Source: Podarcis raffonei (taxonomy: Eukaryota > Chordata > Lepidosauria > Squamata > Lacertidae). Taken from it: 64,000 nt of DNA. How positions within the stretch are numbered: the first letter of the stretch is position 1; each line of letters starts with the position of its first letter. The stretch spans positions 56,167,979 through 56,231,978 of the forward strand of contig NC_070611.1 of NCBI RefSeq assembly GCF_027172205.1, given 5' to 3'. Shown in pieces: positions 1 to 26,261 of this stretch. The notes beneath the pieces were generated by a model. The model was given only the letters and a program-made list of their open reading frames with translations. It was not told the origin of the DNA and searched no databases. A program made the position numbers and the translations under genes.

Positions 1-1485
1 TTCAAGATATTAACGGATTCAAAGGAAAGAGGGGGGTTTGCCCTGCCAGACTTTAAACTGTATTATGAAGCGGCAGCTTTCTGCTGGCTGAAAGAATGGC
101 TGCTTCTTGAAAACACAGACATTTTGGATTTGGAAGGTTTTAATAACATTTTTGGGTGGCATGCATATTTGTGGTATGACAAGGTTAAAGCACACAAAAG
201 TTTCATAAACCATATTGTCAGAAAAGCATTATTAAATGTCTGGATCAGATATAAAGACTTGCTGGAAAATAAAACTCCAAGGTGGCTATCGCCAATGGAA
301 GCAAAGGCTGTTAAAAAGTCTAACATGGAGTCAAAGTGGCCAAGATATTGGGAAATTCTGGAAAAGGAAGGGGACAAACTAAGATTGCAGAGTTTTGAGA
401 AATTAAAAGGGAAGGTGAGAGATTGGTTGCACTATCATCAAATAAATGAAGTGTTTAAAATGGACAGTAAAATTGGCTTCCAGGTGGAAAAATCAAAATT
501 GGAGACAGAATTGTTAGAACCCAGTACCAAGAATTTGTCAAAAATGTATAATCTGCTGCTGAAATGGAATACACAAGATGAAACGGTTAAATCAGCTATG
601 ATTAAATGGGCTCAGGACATTGGTCATAATATTTTGTTTGCTGATTGGGAAAAGTTGTGGACCACCGGGATGAAATTTACGGCATGTAATGCCTTAAGAG
701 AAAATATTATGAAAATGATATATAGGTGGTACATAACCCCAGTCAAGCTTGCAAAGATTTACCATTTGCCTGACAATAAATGTTGGAAATGTAAAGAAAA
801 GGAAGGTACACTTTTTCACCTTTGGTGGACGTGCCCGAAGATTAAGGCATTCTGGGAAATGATCTATAATGAACTTAAAAAGGTATTTAAATATACTTTC
901 CCCAAGAAACCAGAGGCCTTTCTCTTGGGTATTGTCGGCCAGGGGGTGTTAAAGACAGATATAACTTTATTTATGTATGCTACAACAGCAGCTAGAATAC
1001 TCATTGCGAAGCACTGGAAGACGCAAGACTTACCCACACTGGAAGAATGGCAGATGAAGGTGATAGACTACATGGGCTTGGCAGAAATGACGAGCAGAAT
1101 CCGAAACCAGGGAAGAGAAGCAGCGCAAGAAGATTGGAAAAAGTTCAAGGACTATTTAAAGAAATATTACAAAATTAATGAAAGTTAGAATGATGTTGGA
1201 TTGGAAAGTAAATGGTTACTATTAGTAATGGTTAAGACAAGGAGAATAAGGAAGATTAGTTTAAATTTTAATTAAAACAAGGGAAGATTTGCTGAGTAAT
1301 TGATAAGAACCTGGAATACAGAAAAGGGAGGCATGAGGAAGTCGGGGAAGAAAGGTATAAGAAACTAAGATATGAAATGGTACATGTTTTTTGTTTTGAT
1401 TGTGTTTTTTGTTTGTTTATGTATTTGCTATATGTTTGTGTTGTTATAAAAATCTGTAATAAAAAATTATTATAAAAAAAAAAAT
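1..1485 (+). mobile_element. L1 LINE, 3' part: ORF2 C-terminus, 3' UTR and poly(A) tail
   Basis: The reading frame is open from base 1 to the TAG at 1186-1188 (395 codons) and enters from outside the window. It starts with the L1 ORF2 stretch GGFALPDFKLYYEAAAF that follows the reverse transcriptase domain. Near the end it carries the L1 C-terminal cysteine knuckle (CWKC, then H and C: C-x2-C-x7-H-x4-C, bases about 784-834). A 3' UTR of about 290 bases ends in an A-rich tail at about 1458-1485. ORF2 encodes the endonuclease and reverse transcriptase that copies the element into new sites; only the end is seen here. With no stop in this part the copy looks young, but the 5' end, and so its completeness and duplicated target, lie outside the window. 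Confidence 0.93.
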
Positions 1486-2285
1486 AGAATTCGCCAAAAA
1501 TCTGCAGGGGGTGTCTAAATCCATTTTCATAATGGCACTTAACATTTGGAGCAATCTAGCCCTGGGTTACCAATGACGTGCCCACCAAAAGTTGTTGGAA
1601 TACAGTTCCCATCATTCCTAGTCAGCATGGCCAATGGACAGAACTACAATGGAAATTGTAGTTCAACACACACACCCAAAAATCTGGAGGGTGCTATGAA
1701 TTCAATGGGAGAGAATTAAGCCTTGCTTCAAGATGTGCCATCAAAAACAGCAAACCTTAAAAGCACTTAACTTTGGCTGGATCATGCTTGTTCTTCAAAC
1801 TGCATGCTGTGAGAATATGAATGTGGTCTCACTAAAAGTTCACTACATCTTCCATAAAAGTGTCCGGTTTGTTATTAAAGATTGTTTTACAAGAGCATCA
1901 ATCCAAGTCAAGGATTGACTTCTACACACCTTCCACCCAGTAGTGACCTGATTGGCTGAAGTCTTTTCCAATGTTCTCTGTAAAATAAATTGGCACAGAG
2001 AAAAACAGAACATTTTCTCAATGAGCACGACCCACTCCCTCATTTATGCATCCAATATGTCACTCCAATAGCTCAGGCTTTGATCACGAGGACATGCGTA
2101 TAGCAGACTGCAACCCTAAAGATTTAATAGTGCTCCTTAATACAGCTACTTGTGTCTGTTGACACAGGGAAATTCCAACTGGCCTGACTACTGAATGGAA
2201 CTGAAATACAAAAATGTAATGATATTTATATACCCCCACAGCTGCCAGCAAACTCACATGCGTCATGAGTCATTCCAGATGTGGA
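1486..2285. other. Region upstream of FAM180A
   Basis: No gene is recognisable. About 1540-1700 resembles the hAT-like MITE seen elsewhere in the window, with paired segments like TACAGTTCCCATCATTCC and a partial inverted copy. The last 500 bases show no recognisable repeat and may hold proximal regulatory sequence for FAM180A. Confidence 0.4.
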
Positions 2286-2292
2286 TATAAAA
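2286..2292 (+). promoter_or_regulatory. FAM180A: TATA-like box, probable FAM180A promoter
   Basis: TATAAAA lies 222 bases upstream of the FAM180A start codon. A start site 25-30 bases downstream would give a 5' UTR of about 195 bases. A TEAD-type CATTCC sits just upstream at about 2271-2276. The placement is inference; no transcript data are available here. Confidence 0.45.
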
Positions 2293-2513
2293 CAGAGCCC
2301 GTCTGTGCAAATGAATTCCCTGACCCAAAGAGACTTGGTTTAAGGCGAGGTGCCGCTAGTTTGTCAGGAAAAAAATTGCGCTCAGCAAGTTTTTCCTGCT
2401 ACCAGGAGGGAAGAGGAGAAGAATTTGCTGGCTGTTACAGATACAAGGAGAAGGTTGGGAAGAAAGGCCTAACCTATAGGCACTGCTAGGGCACTATTTT
2501 TGGACAATCAAGG

Positions 2514-17386
<14,873 letters not shown>

Positions 17387-20300
17387 TCCAGAGATTTACT
17401 TTAATAGGAAGCACATCTGCCTCTTTGCTTTGTTTTTGTATATATAAAAAGTTTAGGACTGCAGGCGTGGAAAGATTCTTTATTCTCTAGCTCCTCCTAG
17501 AGGGCACCTGTTGAAAAATCTTTTACGTGCTTCTGAAATTGCTCCTTGTCTGAATTTCTCCCTGGATTTTGGGAGTTACAAATTGCCTGTGCCTGCTTCT
17601 GAAATGGAACCAATGAGTTAAGAATCCTCCTTTCTTATTCTTTTCTCCTTTAAATAATCCGAATTTTGTATGAAGCACAGTGAATGCAGAGTTTTCCGCA
17701 GCCTTTCATGGAGATAAGTGATTTCCCCAACTCAGATAAGTGATTTTCCTAACTCAGATTAGTTTGAAAATTAATTGAGTTCTCCCAGAAGGAAAAATGA
17801 GACACCTTACCTTTTTTTTTTTTTTTTTTTGCGGAGCCAGTATGAGGATTCAAAACACCATCTCAGTCCTGCCAGCCTGCTGTCTCCCAAAACTCTCCTT
17901 GCAAGCTGACCTCAACCCCCAGACACACTTCATTTTCTTTGTCTGACAATCAGTGACCAAATGGGGAGGGCACAGGAGAAAAGGGAATATTGCTCTGTTT
18001 CCTTGTTCCCTCCCCAACCTTATTCACATATTACTTCTCTGTAGAGTGCTAGCATCCTGGAGTCCCATCCCAGGCTACGCCTGCTTCAGTTTGTTTCTTA
18101 TTTTCATGCAAGCCTACCTGGTTCACATTTTCTGAAACGATGCACCAAACTGCCCTTAAAATTGGGTAAGTGAGAAAGTGGGAGAAACCAAAATGGACAG
18201 ATGCACCAATCTGTCCATCCCAGCTGACATTAATTTATATAAAGAACCAAGGACATTTCTCTAGCAACCAACATGCCCCTTTGTTTTCAGATACTATGGT
18301 AGCCACAAAGCCCAAAACACCATTTTCTCTCCCACTCACTGGCGAGTGGAATCAGTATAAACCATGCAAAATCTGTATAGGGAAAATTAATGTCCATAGA
18401 CTTATACATCGAGATCAGTTAATCTGATCCTAACTTTTAGGGTACCTTCATTTTACTCTAAGTGAATGAATCATTGGTTCTTTGATGTTCCCTCTTGTTA
18501 CTCCCTCTAGGTTTATGTGAGTGTGCATACAAAGTGTGGCAGTTGCTTTGATACACATACATCCAGAGTCAAAAGGCCTCAGTGTTGTTTCTGCAAACAG
18601 CATTGCAGGGCATTTTTAAGCATGTCTATTCAGGATCGTCCTGTTGTATTTTATGGGTCCTTGCCCCTCATAAGCGTGCATAGAATCGCAGCCTTGTTTT
18701 TTTTTTTTTTCCTGACTTGAAAACTGGTGAATGTTTGGGATCCACGGTGGAGAAAATACCCATTCAATAAAATTCTCATTGATGAATTCATTAGCTTTTC
18801 AGCAGGGAATAATAGGGTTATGCATTGGCTCTGTGTGCACCTCAAGTAATGAGGCAAATTGGGGTGATTCCAGTCACGATGTCATGCTCCTGAGTTAGAT
18901 CAGGCTATTAACAGGTGAATTAGGGAATCCCCAAAGAAGTAGTTCTGTTGCCTCGGTTCCTCCATCCCCCAAAATTTCTGTGCATGACCTTCCTTTCCTT
19001 TCCTTTCCTGAAAAATGAAATCAAGTTGAATGGTAAAATGTCTAGCACTTGAGAGGAGAGGGAATATAAAGGAGAGGAGAGATGGGGGATCTTTCATTTT
19101 GATGGACATTTTGATTATCTTTTAATCAGTGAATTATTTTCCCAGTGCACTTCACTGTCAGTGATTTGGAGGAGGAATGTTGAAGTAAACATGCGGTCTG
19201 CCTTTCTCCTCCATATTCTGGCTGCAAGAACAGGGCATAAGCAGTAGAGTTAGACTTCTGGGGTCTAGGAAAATAAGCCCTTTTCCTAACAAACCATCAG
19301 AAATCATAATGCCCTCTCTTTTTTCTTCAAGGGGGAATACTTCTAGGAAGTGGGGAGTGGGGAGAAAAAACAGTGACTTTTCTATTTTGTTATAACAAGA
19401 TAAAATCCCCTAGCATGATAGCCCCTGGAACTATTTGTCCGAACTTTGACAGGTTACTTAACTGTCCTCATGTCCCCATTTCTCAAACAGATTCCCCCGA
19501 TCAAATTAGGGGAGGGAATGTGATTCTTTTTTGTTTTCCCACCTGAAAATGGTAGTCTGACCTTGTAGGAGAACTGCTGTAGCTACCTGTCAGAAATTTG
19601 GCAGTATTCGTTCCTTCAGAAGTGGGAACTGTGCCTGCAATTTGCATCCAATTCTGGAATAAAATAAAACAATTAAATACTTTATTTCTTTCAGACAACA
19701 AACAAACAACAAACCACCTTAAATGTTCCCTGCATGGAAATCCCTGGATGGATCTGTTTGAACTTTTGCAGACTTGATCCATTCTGCAAGGGCTATTTGG
19801 CCCACAAATTACATCCACTTGTGTGAAAAGAAGTCATAGCCGCTTTTAGATTTCCCATTCTAGTCAATGGGGGCTAAACAGAGTTACGGACTTAACAGGT
19901 CAGATTTGGACCCAAATGTCAAACCAGAACAACACAGAGCAGATCTGAAACAGATCAGGCTCTTTCGCATTGCTAGATACAGATACAAAATGAATATTGT
20001 GGTTGCTTCACATGCCTAGAACATACTTTTGGTTTAGTTTGGTTAAGAGATGATGACACAATTATTTTTGTGTTACCCACTATAAGAGACGAAGACTGAG
20101 TTATCCAGATCTCACTTTCCTTAGAGATTGGAGATGATATTAAAGTAATGAGGAGATAATCCCACAATTTCTGCAAATTAAATGAGGAACCTTAGCAACA
20201 GTGGCTTTTGAAGCCCCTTTGCACAGAAACGGTGGAGAGTCAGCATTTATTTTCTAGGAACACTAATATTTATATATATCTCCAAAAACAGAGCACTCGC

Positions 20301-21100
20301 AGTCAGACTGAAAGGGCCCAAGCAGCGTCAACGTCCTGGTATGGCTCCAAGCCTAGAGCTGACTCTGTGTGGGCTCAGACATCTGTTCAGCAACGGCAGA
20401 TCAAAGATTCTACTAGCTGTGTAATTACACCATTCCTGGCTGTTCCTGTCCTGTGATTGAGTAACTCTGTGGCGTGAGTCATAATTTTGCTGCATCCCCT
20501 GCAGAATGAATAGTTTAGTTTAGGTCGCATTTGGTCAGCCAATCAGAGAACCAACAGCAGGCAGCTCATCTTGTTTGACATGCAGCAGGGAAAGGAATCC
20601 GACTACATGTGTGTAGCAGGACCACATCTGTGTCATGGGACTCCAGTGATGGGACAGCACGCTCCATTGGATCTCAGAGAGTAAAATACCAGTTTGGAGG
20701 TGCCAGGCAGAAACAGCTCTGCCCTCTCACTCCTCGTCACCACTCTGCCCGGCTTCTGTTCAACGTCCACTCAAACTAATGCAACAACATGCCATTGCCA
20801 CCATGTGTCACACCGAGTAGACCAGCAATGTCGAACCAGTCGACTGCAATTGCCAGGGTTCTCCAGATCAATCGTGGGAGTGAAAAAAGAGGTTGTCTGG
20901 TTGCTCCTGAGCGATCGTGACGTGCCCCGCACCCAGCACCATGTTTCATTGGCGCCACTTGTATTCCCCTCGTCTGTGGTAGAGTGGGGGAAGGAGGGAT
21001 GGTTGTGGACTGCTTGGTGAGTGATTTTATGCAACCCTTTCCTAAATAAAGCTCAACAACTCTGAGCAACGACAATGGGTAGATCACTGCCAGTTTTATT
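17387..21100. other. FAM180A 3' UTR and intergenic sequence
   Basis: No AATAAA follows closely; the first clear one is at 18766-18771, about 1.4 kb after the stop, and could be the FAM180A poly(A) signal. A T run (about 17812-17830) and a short TTTCC repeat (about 18990-19009) are the only obvious simple repeats. I recognise no gene. Confidence 0.4.
18766..18771 (+). terminator. FAM180A: Candidate poly(A) signal for FAM180A
   Basis: AATAAA followed by T-rich sequence, the first canonical signal after the stop codon. Assignment to FAM180A is inference only. Confidence 0.3.
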
Positions 21101-21104
21101 ATAT

Positions 21105-21553
21105 AGCCATACCTCATGTTACGTCCGCGTCGTGTTACGTTCTTTCAGGTTACGTCCCGCAGTGACCCAGAAGTACCGGAAAGGGTTACTTCCGGGTTTC
21201 GCCACTCGCACATGCGCAGAGGTGCAAAATGATGTCACGCAGATGCGCAGAAGTGGCGAATCACAACCTGCGTGTGCGCAGACGCACCGCTGAGGGTGGC
21301 ATTCTTTTCATGTTGCGAGGTACAGTGGTACCTCGGGTTACATATGCTTCAGGTTACAGACTCTGCTAACCCAGAAATAGTGCTTCAGGTTAAGAACTTT
21401 GCTTCAGGATGAGAACAGAAATCGTGCTCCGGCGGCGCGGCAGCAGCAGGAGGCCCCATTAGCTAAAGTGGTGCTTCAGGTTAAGAACAGTTTCAGGTTA
21501 AGTACAGACCTCCGGAACGAATTAAGTACCTAACCCGAGGTACCACTGTACTG
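21105..21553. mobile_element. Tigger-like MITE 1, split by a second MITE
   Basis: The left end CCATACCTCATGTTACG mirrors the right end CATGTTGCGAGGTA|CTG. A second Tigger-like MITE (21323-21548) is inserted in the TA of the right terminus; removing it and one TA restores GCGAGGTACTG. No transposase is encoded. Confidence 0.6.
21323..21548. mobile_element. Tigger-like (Tc1/mariner group) MITE 2
   Basis: The 226 bases begin CAGTGGTACCTCGGGTTA and end with the exact inverse TAACCCGAGGTACCACTG, flanked by TA at 21321-21322 and 21549-21550. The CAG...TACCTCG terminus and TA target are typical of the pogo/Tigger branch. Internal direct repeats of CTTCAGGTTAAGAAC are present. Confidence 0.85.
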
Positions 21554-21734
21554 GGAGTAGATCGCATCTCTATAGATTCGGATGTGCCTGGAGTAGACCA
21601 GTGCAGCTGCTCACACATTGCCTGCTGGAATGTACAGCCTGCCAGGGATAATTGTCCCTCTGTCTGCCCACTTGGTTAGGGGGTCTTTCCTAAACCTATT
21701 TCAAAAAGTAAAAACCAGGAAACCACCCAAATTG

Positions 21735-22186
21735 TTGAGCTTTTCTTTACAAAAATGCAAAACAAAAACAAAACACCGCGATTTCTCAGTTTACTTCCCA
21801 AAGATCCAGGACAAACCGCCACCTTCCAGAAATTCTCACTGGATTACCAGAGAAGAATGGATAACAGAGATGATGGACCATGCTGAAATGGCGAAAATAA
21901 CCAGGAAGATCAGAAACTAAGCAGATAATAAATTTAATAAAGAATGGGAAAAATTTATAAGTTACTTAAAAGAACACTGTAAGCAATGAAAAACATTGGC
22001 AGGATTTAAAAAACCACACTTGCAAGGTAACAAGAACTGTGGTATGAATTGAGTTCATACGATGCAGTTGGAAAAGAATAACTATGGATCCCATGGAAGG
22101 GAAATGGAGGGAAGTCTAGGGATTCAGAGAATCCTGTTTGTATATGATTATGATCTACATGTGAATGCAAATGTTAAATGTAAAAC

Positions 22187-22234
<48 letters not shown>

Positions 22235-22312
22235 GAAATTCCCCCTGGATGTCACTTCTGCCTTTGAAATCCTAGTAATATCTGGGAAATCCCAGACGTA
22301 TGACAGCCCTAC
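21735..22312. repeat. Repeat family D, split by an L1 insertion
   Basis: The left part (about 21735-21835) reads AGATCCAGGACAAACCGCC, then ACCTTCCAGAAATTC. The right part (22234-22312) continues CCCCTGGATGTCACTTC and CCCAGACGTATGACAGCCCT. A relative lies at 33058-33165. The family is not identified. Confidence 0.5.
21836..22233 (+). mobile_element. 5'-truncated L1 with an 8-bp target duplication
   Basis: AGAAATTC occurs at 21828-21835 and 22234-22241. The insert encodes an ORF2 C-terminal remnant (EEWITEMMDHAEMAKITRKI) matching the same region of the L1 at 1053-1104, then in-frame stops, a 3' UTR and an (AAT)n tail at about 22189-22233. Confidence 0.85.
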
Positions 22313-22726
22313 CTAAACATGCTGTCTGTGGTGCACTGGAAGAAGGCAGTTAGGAGAGACAGACAGCCCAGGTCAGCAGAATACAAGAATTGCCACTACT
22401 AGGGAGCTGACTCTGCTGAAACTGCTCCATAGACCTGGGATTAGCTGCCTAGATGCCAGATTGGTGTTCGCAGGAATTCAGAGATGTCGAAGCGACTGCA
22501 AGTGTTCCCATTGACAATAAAGAGCTAACTCTCTGCCATGTGTATTCCTTGGCTGTGAAACTCCATTCATTTCTAGGCAATCTTACAGGGAGTCACATGC
22601 CAGTGCTGGGCAGGGCCAGAGCCAAAGGTAAACCGAGCAACACATGTATATTTTAAACTCATACAACCCCTCTATCCCCCATCAAGGAAAGCAAGAGGCA
22701 TTATCAAAGTTCTAGGACACAATCTA

Positions 22727-23083
22727 GGTAAAGGTAAAGGTACCCCTGCCCGTTCGGGCCAGTCTTGACAGACTCTAGGGTTGTGCGCCCATCTCACTCA
22801 AGAGGCCGGGAGCCAGCGCTGTCCGCAGACACTTCCGGGTCACGTGGCCAGCGTGACAAGCTGCATCTGGCGAGCCAGCGCAGCACACGGAACGCCGTTT
22901 ACCTTCCCGCTAGTAAGCGGTCCCTATTTATCTACTTGCACCCGGGGGTGCTTTCGAACTGCTAAGTTGGCAGGCGCTGGGACCGAGAGACGGGAGCGCA
23001 CCCCGCCACGGGGATTCGAACCGCCGACCTTTCGATCGGCAAGTCCTAGGCGCTGAGGCTTTTACCCACAGCGCCATCCGCGT
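22727..23083 (-). mobile_element. Sauria SINE, reverse orientation, second subfamily
   Basis: It starts with TAAAGGTAAAGGTACCCCTG and ends at the tRNA-like head, with the box B complement GGATTCGAACC at about 23012-23022. It shares diagnostic differences with the copy at 33178 (GCCCGTTCGGGCCAGTCTTG, TGCACCCGGG) that set the two apart from the other four copies. Confidence 0.9.
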
Positions 23084-23752
23084 AGTCGGGCAAAAATACT
23101 TGGGGGGGGTGGGCAAAGAAGGGGGAGAGTGCCAAGGTCCAGAGGGGGGGGGCATTTGGCCTTCAGGCCTGGGCTTCATCACCCCTTCTTTATATAGAGA
23201 GCCATTGTTAAACTCTAAAGCACATTTCCCAGCACAGTGGGATTTCTCCCACAGTCAAAATGGAGTGTTGTTGATTTAAGAGCCAGCGTTGCTAGCTCTC
23301 TGAATAATACATATACAAACAAAGCATAAAACACCCTCGGGCTCCCAGTGGATCAATGAACCTTAGAAATAAGTCTTACAACCCTCTGCTTCTTGCTTGT
23401 AAAATAGAGCTTTGTTGGCTTCCACTCTCCTCTTTTACTGTGGGTAATGTCAGAAGCACAAAATATGGGAATGACATCCATAAAGGTCTATTTTATTTAC
23501 TAAAGCATCTCTAACGAAGAAGTAAAACACCCGTGCTTTGAGGCATGCTTAAATTCAAGGTACATTTATCAGTGGAGATAAGCAACAAGGCCAGCAGAAA
23601 GTGCACACAAGGTATTTAAAAGCCCTTATCACCACCATCTAATTTAGTTTTCTTTTTAAAAGAAAAGTCTTTCCAGGTGCTCAGGAAAGCTAGAGAGGTA
23701 ACCAGGAGATAATGAGCTGGTCGCCAAGCATATCCTTAGAGCAGGAATGCAG
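23084..23752. other. Intergenic, nothing recognised
   Basis: G-rich runs occur at 23101-23155. No gene or bounded element is visible. Confidence 0.4.
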
Positions 23753-24105
23753 GCGTACCCTCCAACATTTCTCCAATTAAAATAGGGGCGTCCCATTCCA
23801 TAATGATAATTTTACTATTTATACCCCACACAACTGATTGGGTTGCCCCAGCCACTCTGGGCAGCTTCCAACATATATAAAAACATGACAAAATAATAAA
23901 TATTGGGGGGGGACGGACATTCCCTACACAGGATTGCCTTCAGATGGCTCGGGAGTTGAATAACTCCATCCCCTCCAATGTTTCTCCAGTGAAAATAGGG
24001 ATGTCCTAAGGAAAAGTGGGACATTCCGGGATCTAACCAGAAACTGGGACAGCTTCTCTAAATCAGGGACGTCCCTGGAAAATAGGGACACTTGGAGGGT
24101 CTGGG
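23753..24105. repeat. CCCTCCAA-ended repeat family B carrying a LINE tail
   Basis: The left end TACCCTCCAACATTTCTCC and right end GGACACTTGGAGGGTCTGG share an inverted CCCTCCAA(G/C), suggesting a DNA transposon. Inside, about 23800-23890 matches the reversed LINE tail (TTTATACCCCACAC, then GGGTTGCCCCAGCCACTCTG). A copy with the same composite layout lies at 26262. Confidence 0.55.
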
Positions 24106-25019
24106 AATATAGAATTTAGGGAAGGGAATTCCACAGAGGCCATCTTGTTCAAAATCCAGAAATGGCATTAGCAGGCTTAAGTTACAGAAAGGTAGATGTC
24201 AGCTGAATGTTGTAAGATACTTGATGGTAAGAGTCACTTGACAATGGAACTGACTATCTAAAGTATTGGTCTTAGACTAGTGGGTGGATCCACTAACAGA
24301 TCATGGCCTGATCTAAGGCGTATTGCAACAGCAGCATCTCTCTATCCCCAAATGCATTTCTGGGTTAAAAGTGGATCCCAGGTCAGAAAAGGCTGAAGAC
24401 TACCGACCTAGAGGGATGATGAGCTGTCCAGTGCTAGAAGTCTTCAGGTAGGATCCTCTGGATTTCCTACTTTGAGAAGAAGCATGCACAAGAGATGACA
24501 ATGATGCAGCTGACCTTCAGTCAAAAGATTCCGATTTTACTCAAAAACAACAACACATTAGCAACTTGCCCCAGATTCTGGCCATTAATGCAGTTGCACA
24601 CATAATTCTGGCAGCAAGCACAGAACCAAGTAAGCTCATCCAGCATTTTATTTTATTTTTAATTCCAGTCAGTTGAAAACAACCCCAATTTCAAGTTTCA
24701 CTGATTTCTAACTAAATGCCAATCCTCTATGAACTCATCTACTCATTGCTTGGGAGTGGGGGAGTCACTTTCAAAATATATTAGTACTTTTCCTCTTTGG
24801 AATGGGGAGGCTTACCACTTCACATCTTTTTGCTATGAACTGTTTTTTAAACCTTTCTTCTTTGGTACATTAAAAACCTCTGGCACATGAACAAAGAAGG
24901 AAGCCATTAAGGGAGTCGCAAGTCTCATTTATGCATCTATACATTTAATAAATGCATTTGTTTACATGATTTTTATCCCACTCTCCAGCCAGTAAAGGCT
25001 GCCAGAGGTGGAAAGTCAT
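24106..25019. other. Intergenic, nothing recognised
   Basis: No gene is seen. 24940-25010 may be a faint LINE tail (TAAATGCATTTG, TTTTATCCCACTCTCCAGCC). Confidence 0.35.
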
Positions 25020-25030
25020 TGCCCTCAAGT

Positions 25031-25513
25031 TGTTGTTGTTGTTTAGTCGTTTAATCGTTTAGTCGTGTCCGACTCTTCGTGACCCCATGGACCAGAGCAC
25101 GCCAGGCACTCCTGTCTTCCACTGCCTCCCGCAGTTTAGTCAAACTCATGCTGGTAGCTTTGAGAACACTGTCCAACCATCTCATCCTCTGTCGTCCCCT
25201 TTTCCTTGTGCCCTCAATCCTTCCCAACATCAGGGTCTTTTCCAGGGAGTCTTCTCTTCTCATGAGGTGGCCAAAGTCTTGGAGCCTCAGCTTCACGATC
25301 TGTCCTTCCAGTGAGCACTCATGGCTGATTTCCTTAAGAATGGATAGGTTTGATCTTCTTGCAGTCCATGGGACTCTCAAGAGTCTCCTCCAGCACCATA
25401 ATTCAAAAGCATCAATTCTTCGGCGATCAGCCTTCTTTATGGTCCAGCTCTCACTTCCATACATCACTAATGGGAAAACCATAGCTTTTACTATATGGAC
25501 CTTTGCTGGCAAG
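25031..25513 (-). mobile_element. BovB (RTE-clade) LINE, 5'-truncated, reverse orientation
   Basis: TGCCCTCAAGT occurs perfectly at 25020-25030 and 25514-25524. The insert begins with a (GTT)n tail, then GTCGTGTCCGACTCTTCGTG and ACCCCATGGACC, the BovB 3' end known from ruminants and squamates. On the minus strand 25051-25512 is open for 153 codons (KVHIVKAMVFPLVMYGSESW, then RRIDAFELWCWRRLL), the C-terminal part of the BovB reverse transcriptase protein. BovB is known to have moved horizontally between squamates and ruminants. The uninterrupted frame and perfect duplication indicate a fairly recent insertion; the copy is dead on arrival because its 5' part is missing. Confidence 0.95.
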
Positions 25514-25524
25514 TGCCCTCAAGT

Positions 25525-25862
25525 AGGGCTGGGCAAATCTGTCACTTTTGGTTTCTCTCACTCTCTCACTTTTCCAATCTTCAATTCCATTCTTTACCTT
25601 GTTACATCAGTTTGCTTTGTTAAAAAGAAAAAGAAAAAGTTCTCAAGAAAATTCACCAGCATTTCTGTGGAAATTTCTCATCACATACACATTTCTGCAT
25701 GCAATTTTCTCTAATATACACATTTCTCCTAGGCATAGTCTTCCTGCAAAATTCAGAAAAGTTCAAATTTTGATGAGGGACTGTGTTTCGGTTCACATTC
25801 TGTTTCAAAAAGAGAAAAAGAGAGAATCAGGTATTCACCTTTGCATGTGAACTGAATTGAAT
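25525..25862 (+). repeat. Unclassified AT-rich interspersed repeat
   Basis: It opens with GGGCTGGGCAAATCTGTCAC and contains CACTTTTCCAATCTTCAATT, AAATTTCTCATCACATACAC and, near the end, TTCGGTTCACATTC. Reverse copies lie at 52385-52740 and 56450-56845. There is no long reading frame and the superfamily is unknown. Confidence 0.55.
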
Positions 25863-26261
25863 TTCTCCTCCATCCCGGCCTACACCCCACATCCAGGCTA
25901 GGAATGAGTAAATTTCAGGGTAACAGGCAAAGTGTGGTGTGGCCATTAACTAAATCAAAAATAAAAGCTAGCTAGCTTTTTTCAGTAGCATTACTAAGCG
26001 TGTGTGAACAGGACTCAAGCTCTGGAAGGAAGGCAAACCCATCCCTCAAGGGGTGAACTGCAGTTGACTCCATGCCCCAGGGTTCAGCGTACAGTACTTT
26101 CAAGCCCATCGGAATATAGGAAGCTCTCATACAGAGTCAGAGCACTGGTCCATCTAGATCAGTATTGTCTACACTGGCGGGCAGCAGTTCTCCAAGGTAT
26201 CATTCTGGGCACATTCCCAGCCGAACCTGGAAATGTCGGGGATTAAACCTGCAAAAGCACA

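Noticed and set aside
20180-21060. Possible LTR or gene between 20.2 and 21.0 kb
   Set aside because: The frames of about 80-110 codons on both strands lack any recognisable domain, and no element ends are visible.
25079-25714. 211-codon plus-strand frame
   Set aside because: Antisense of the BovB LINE, running into the AT-rich repeat.
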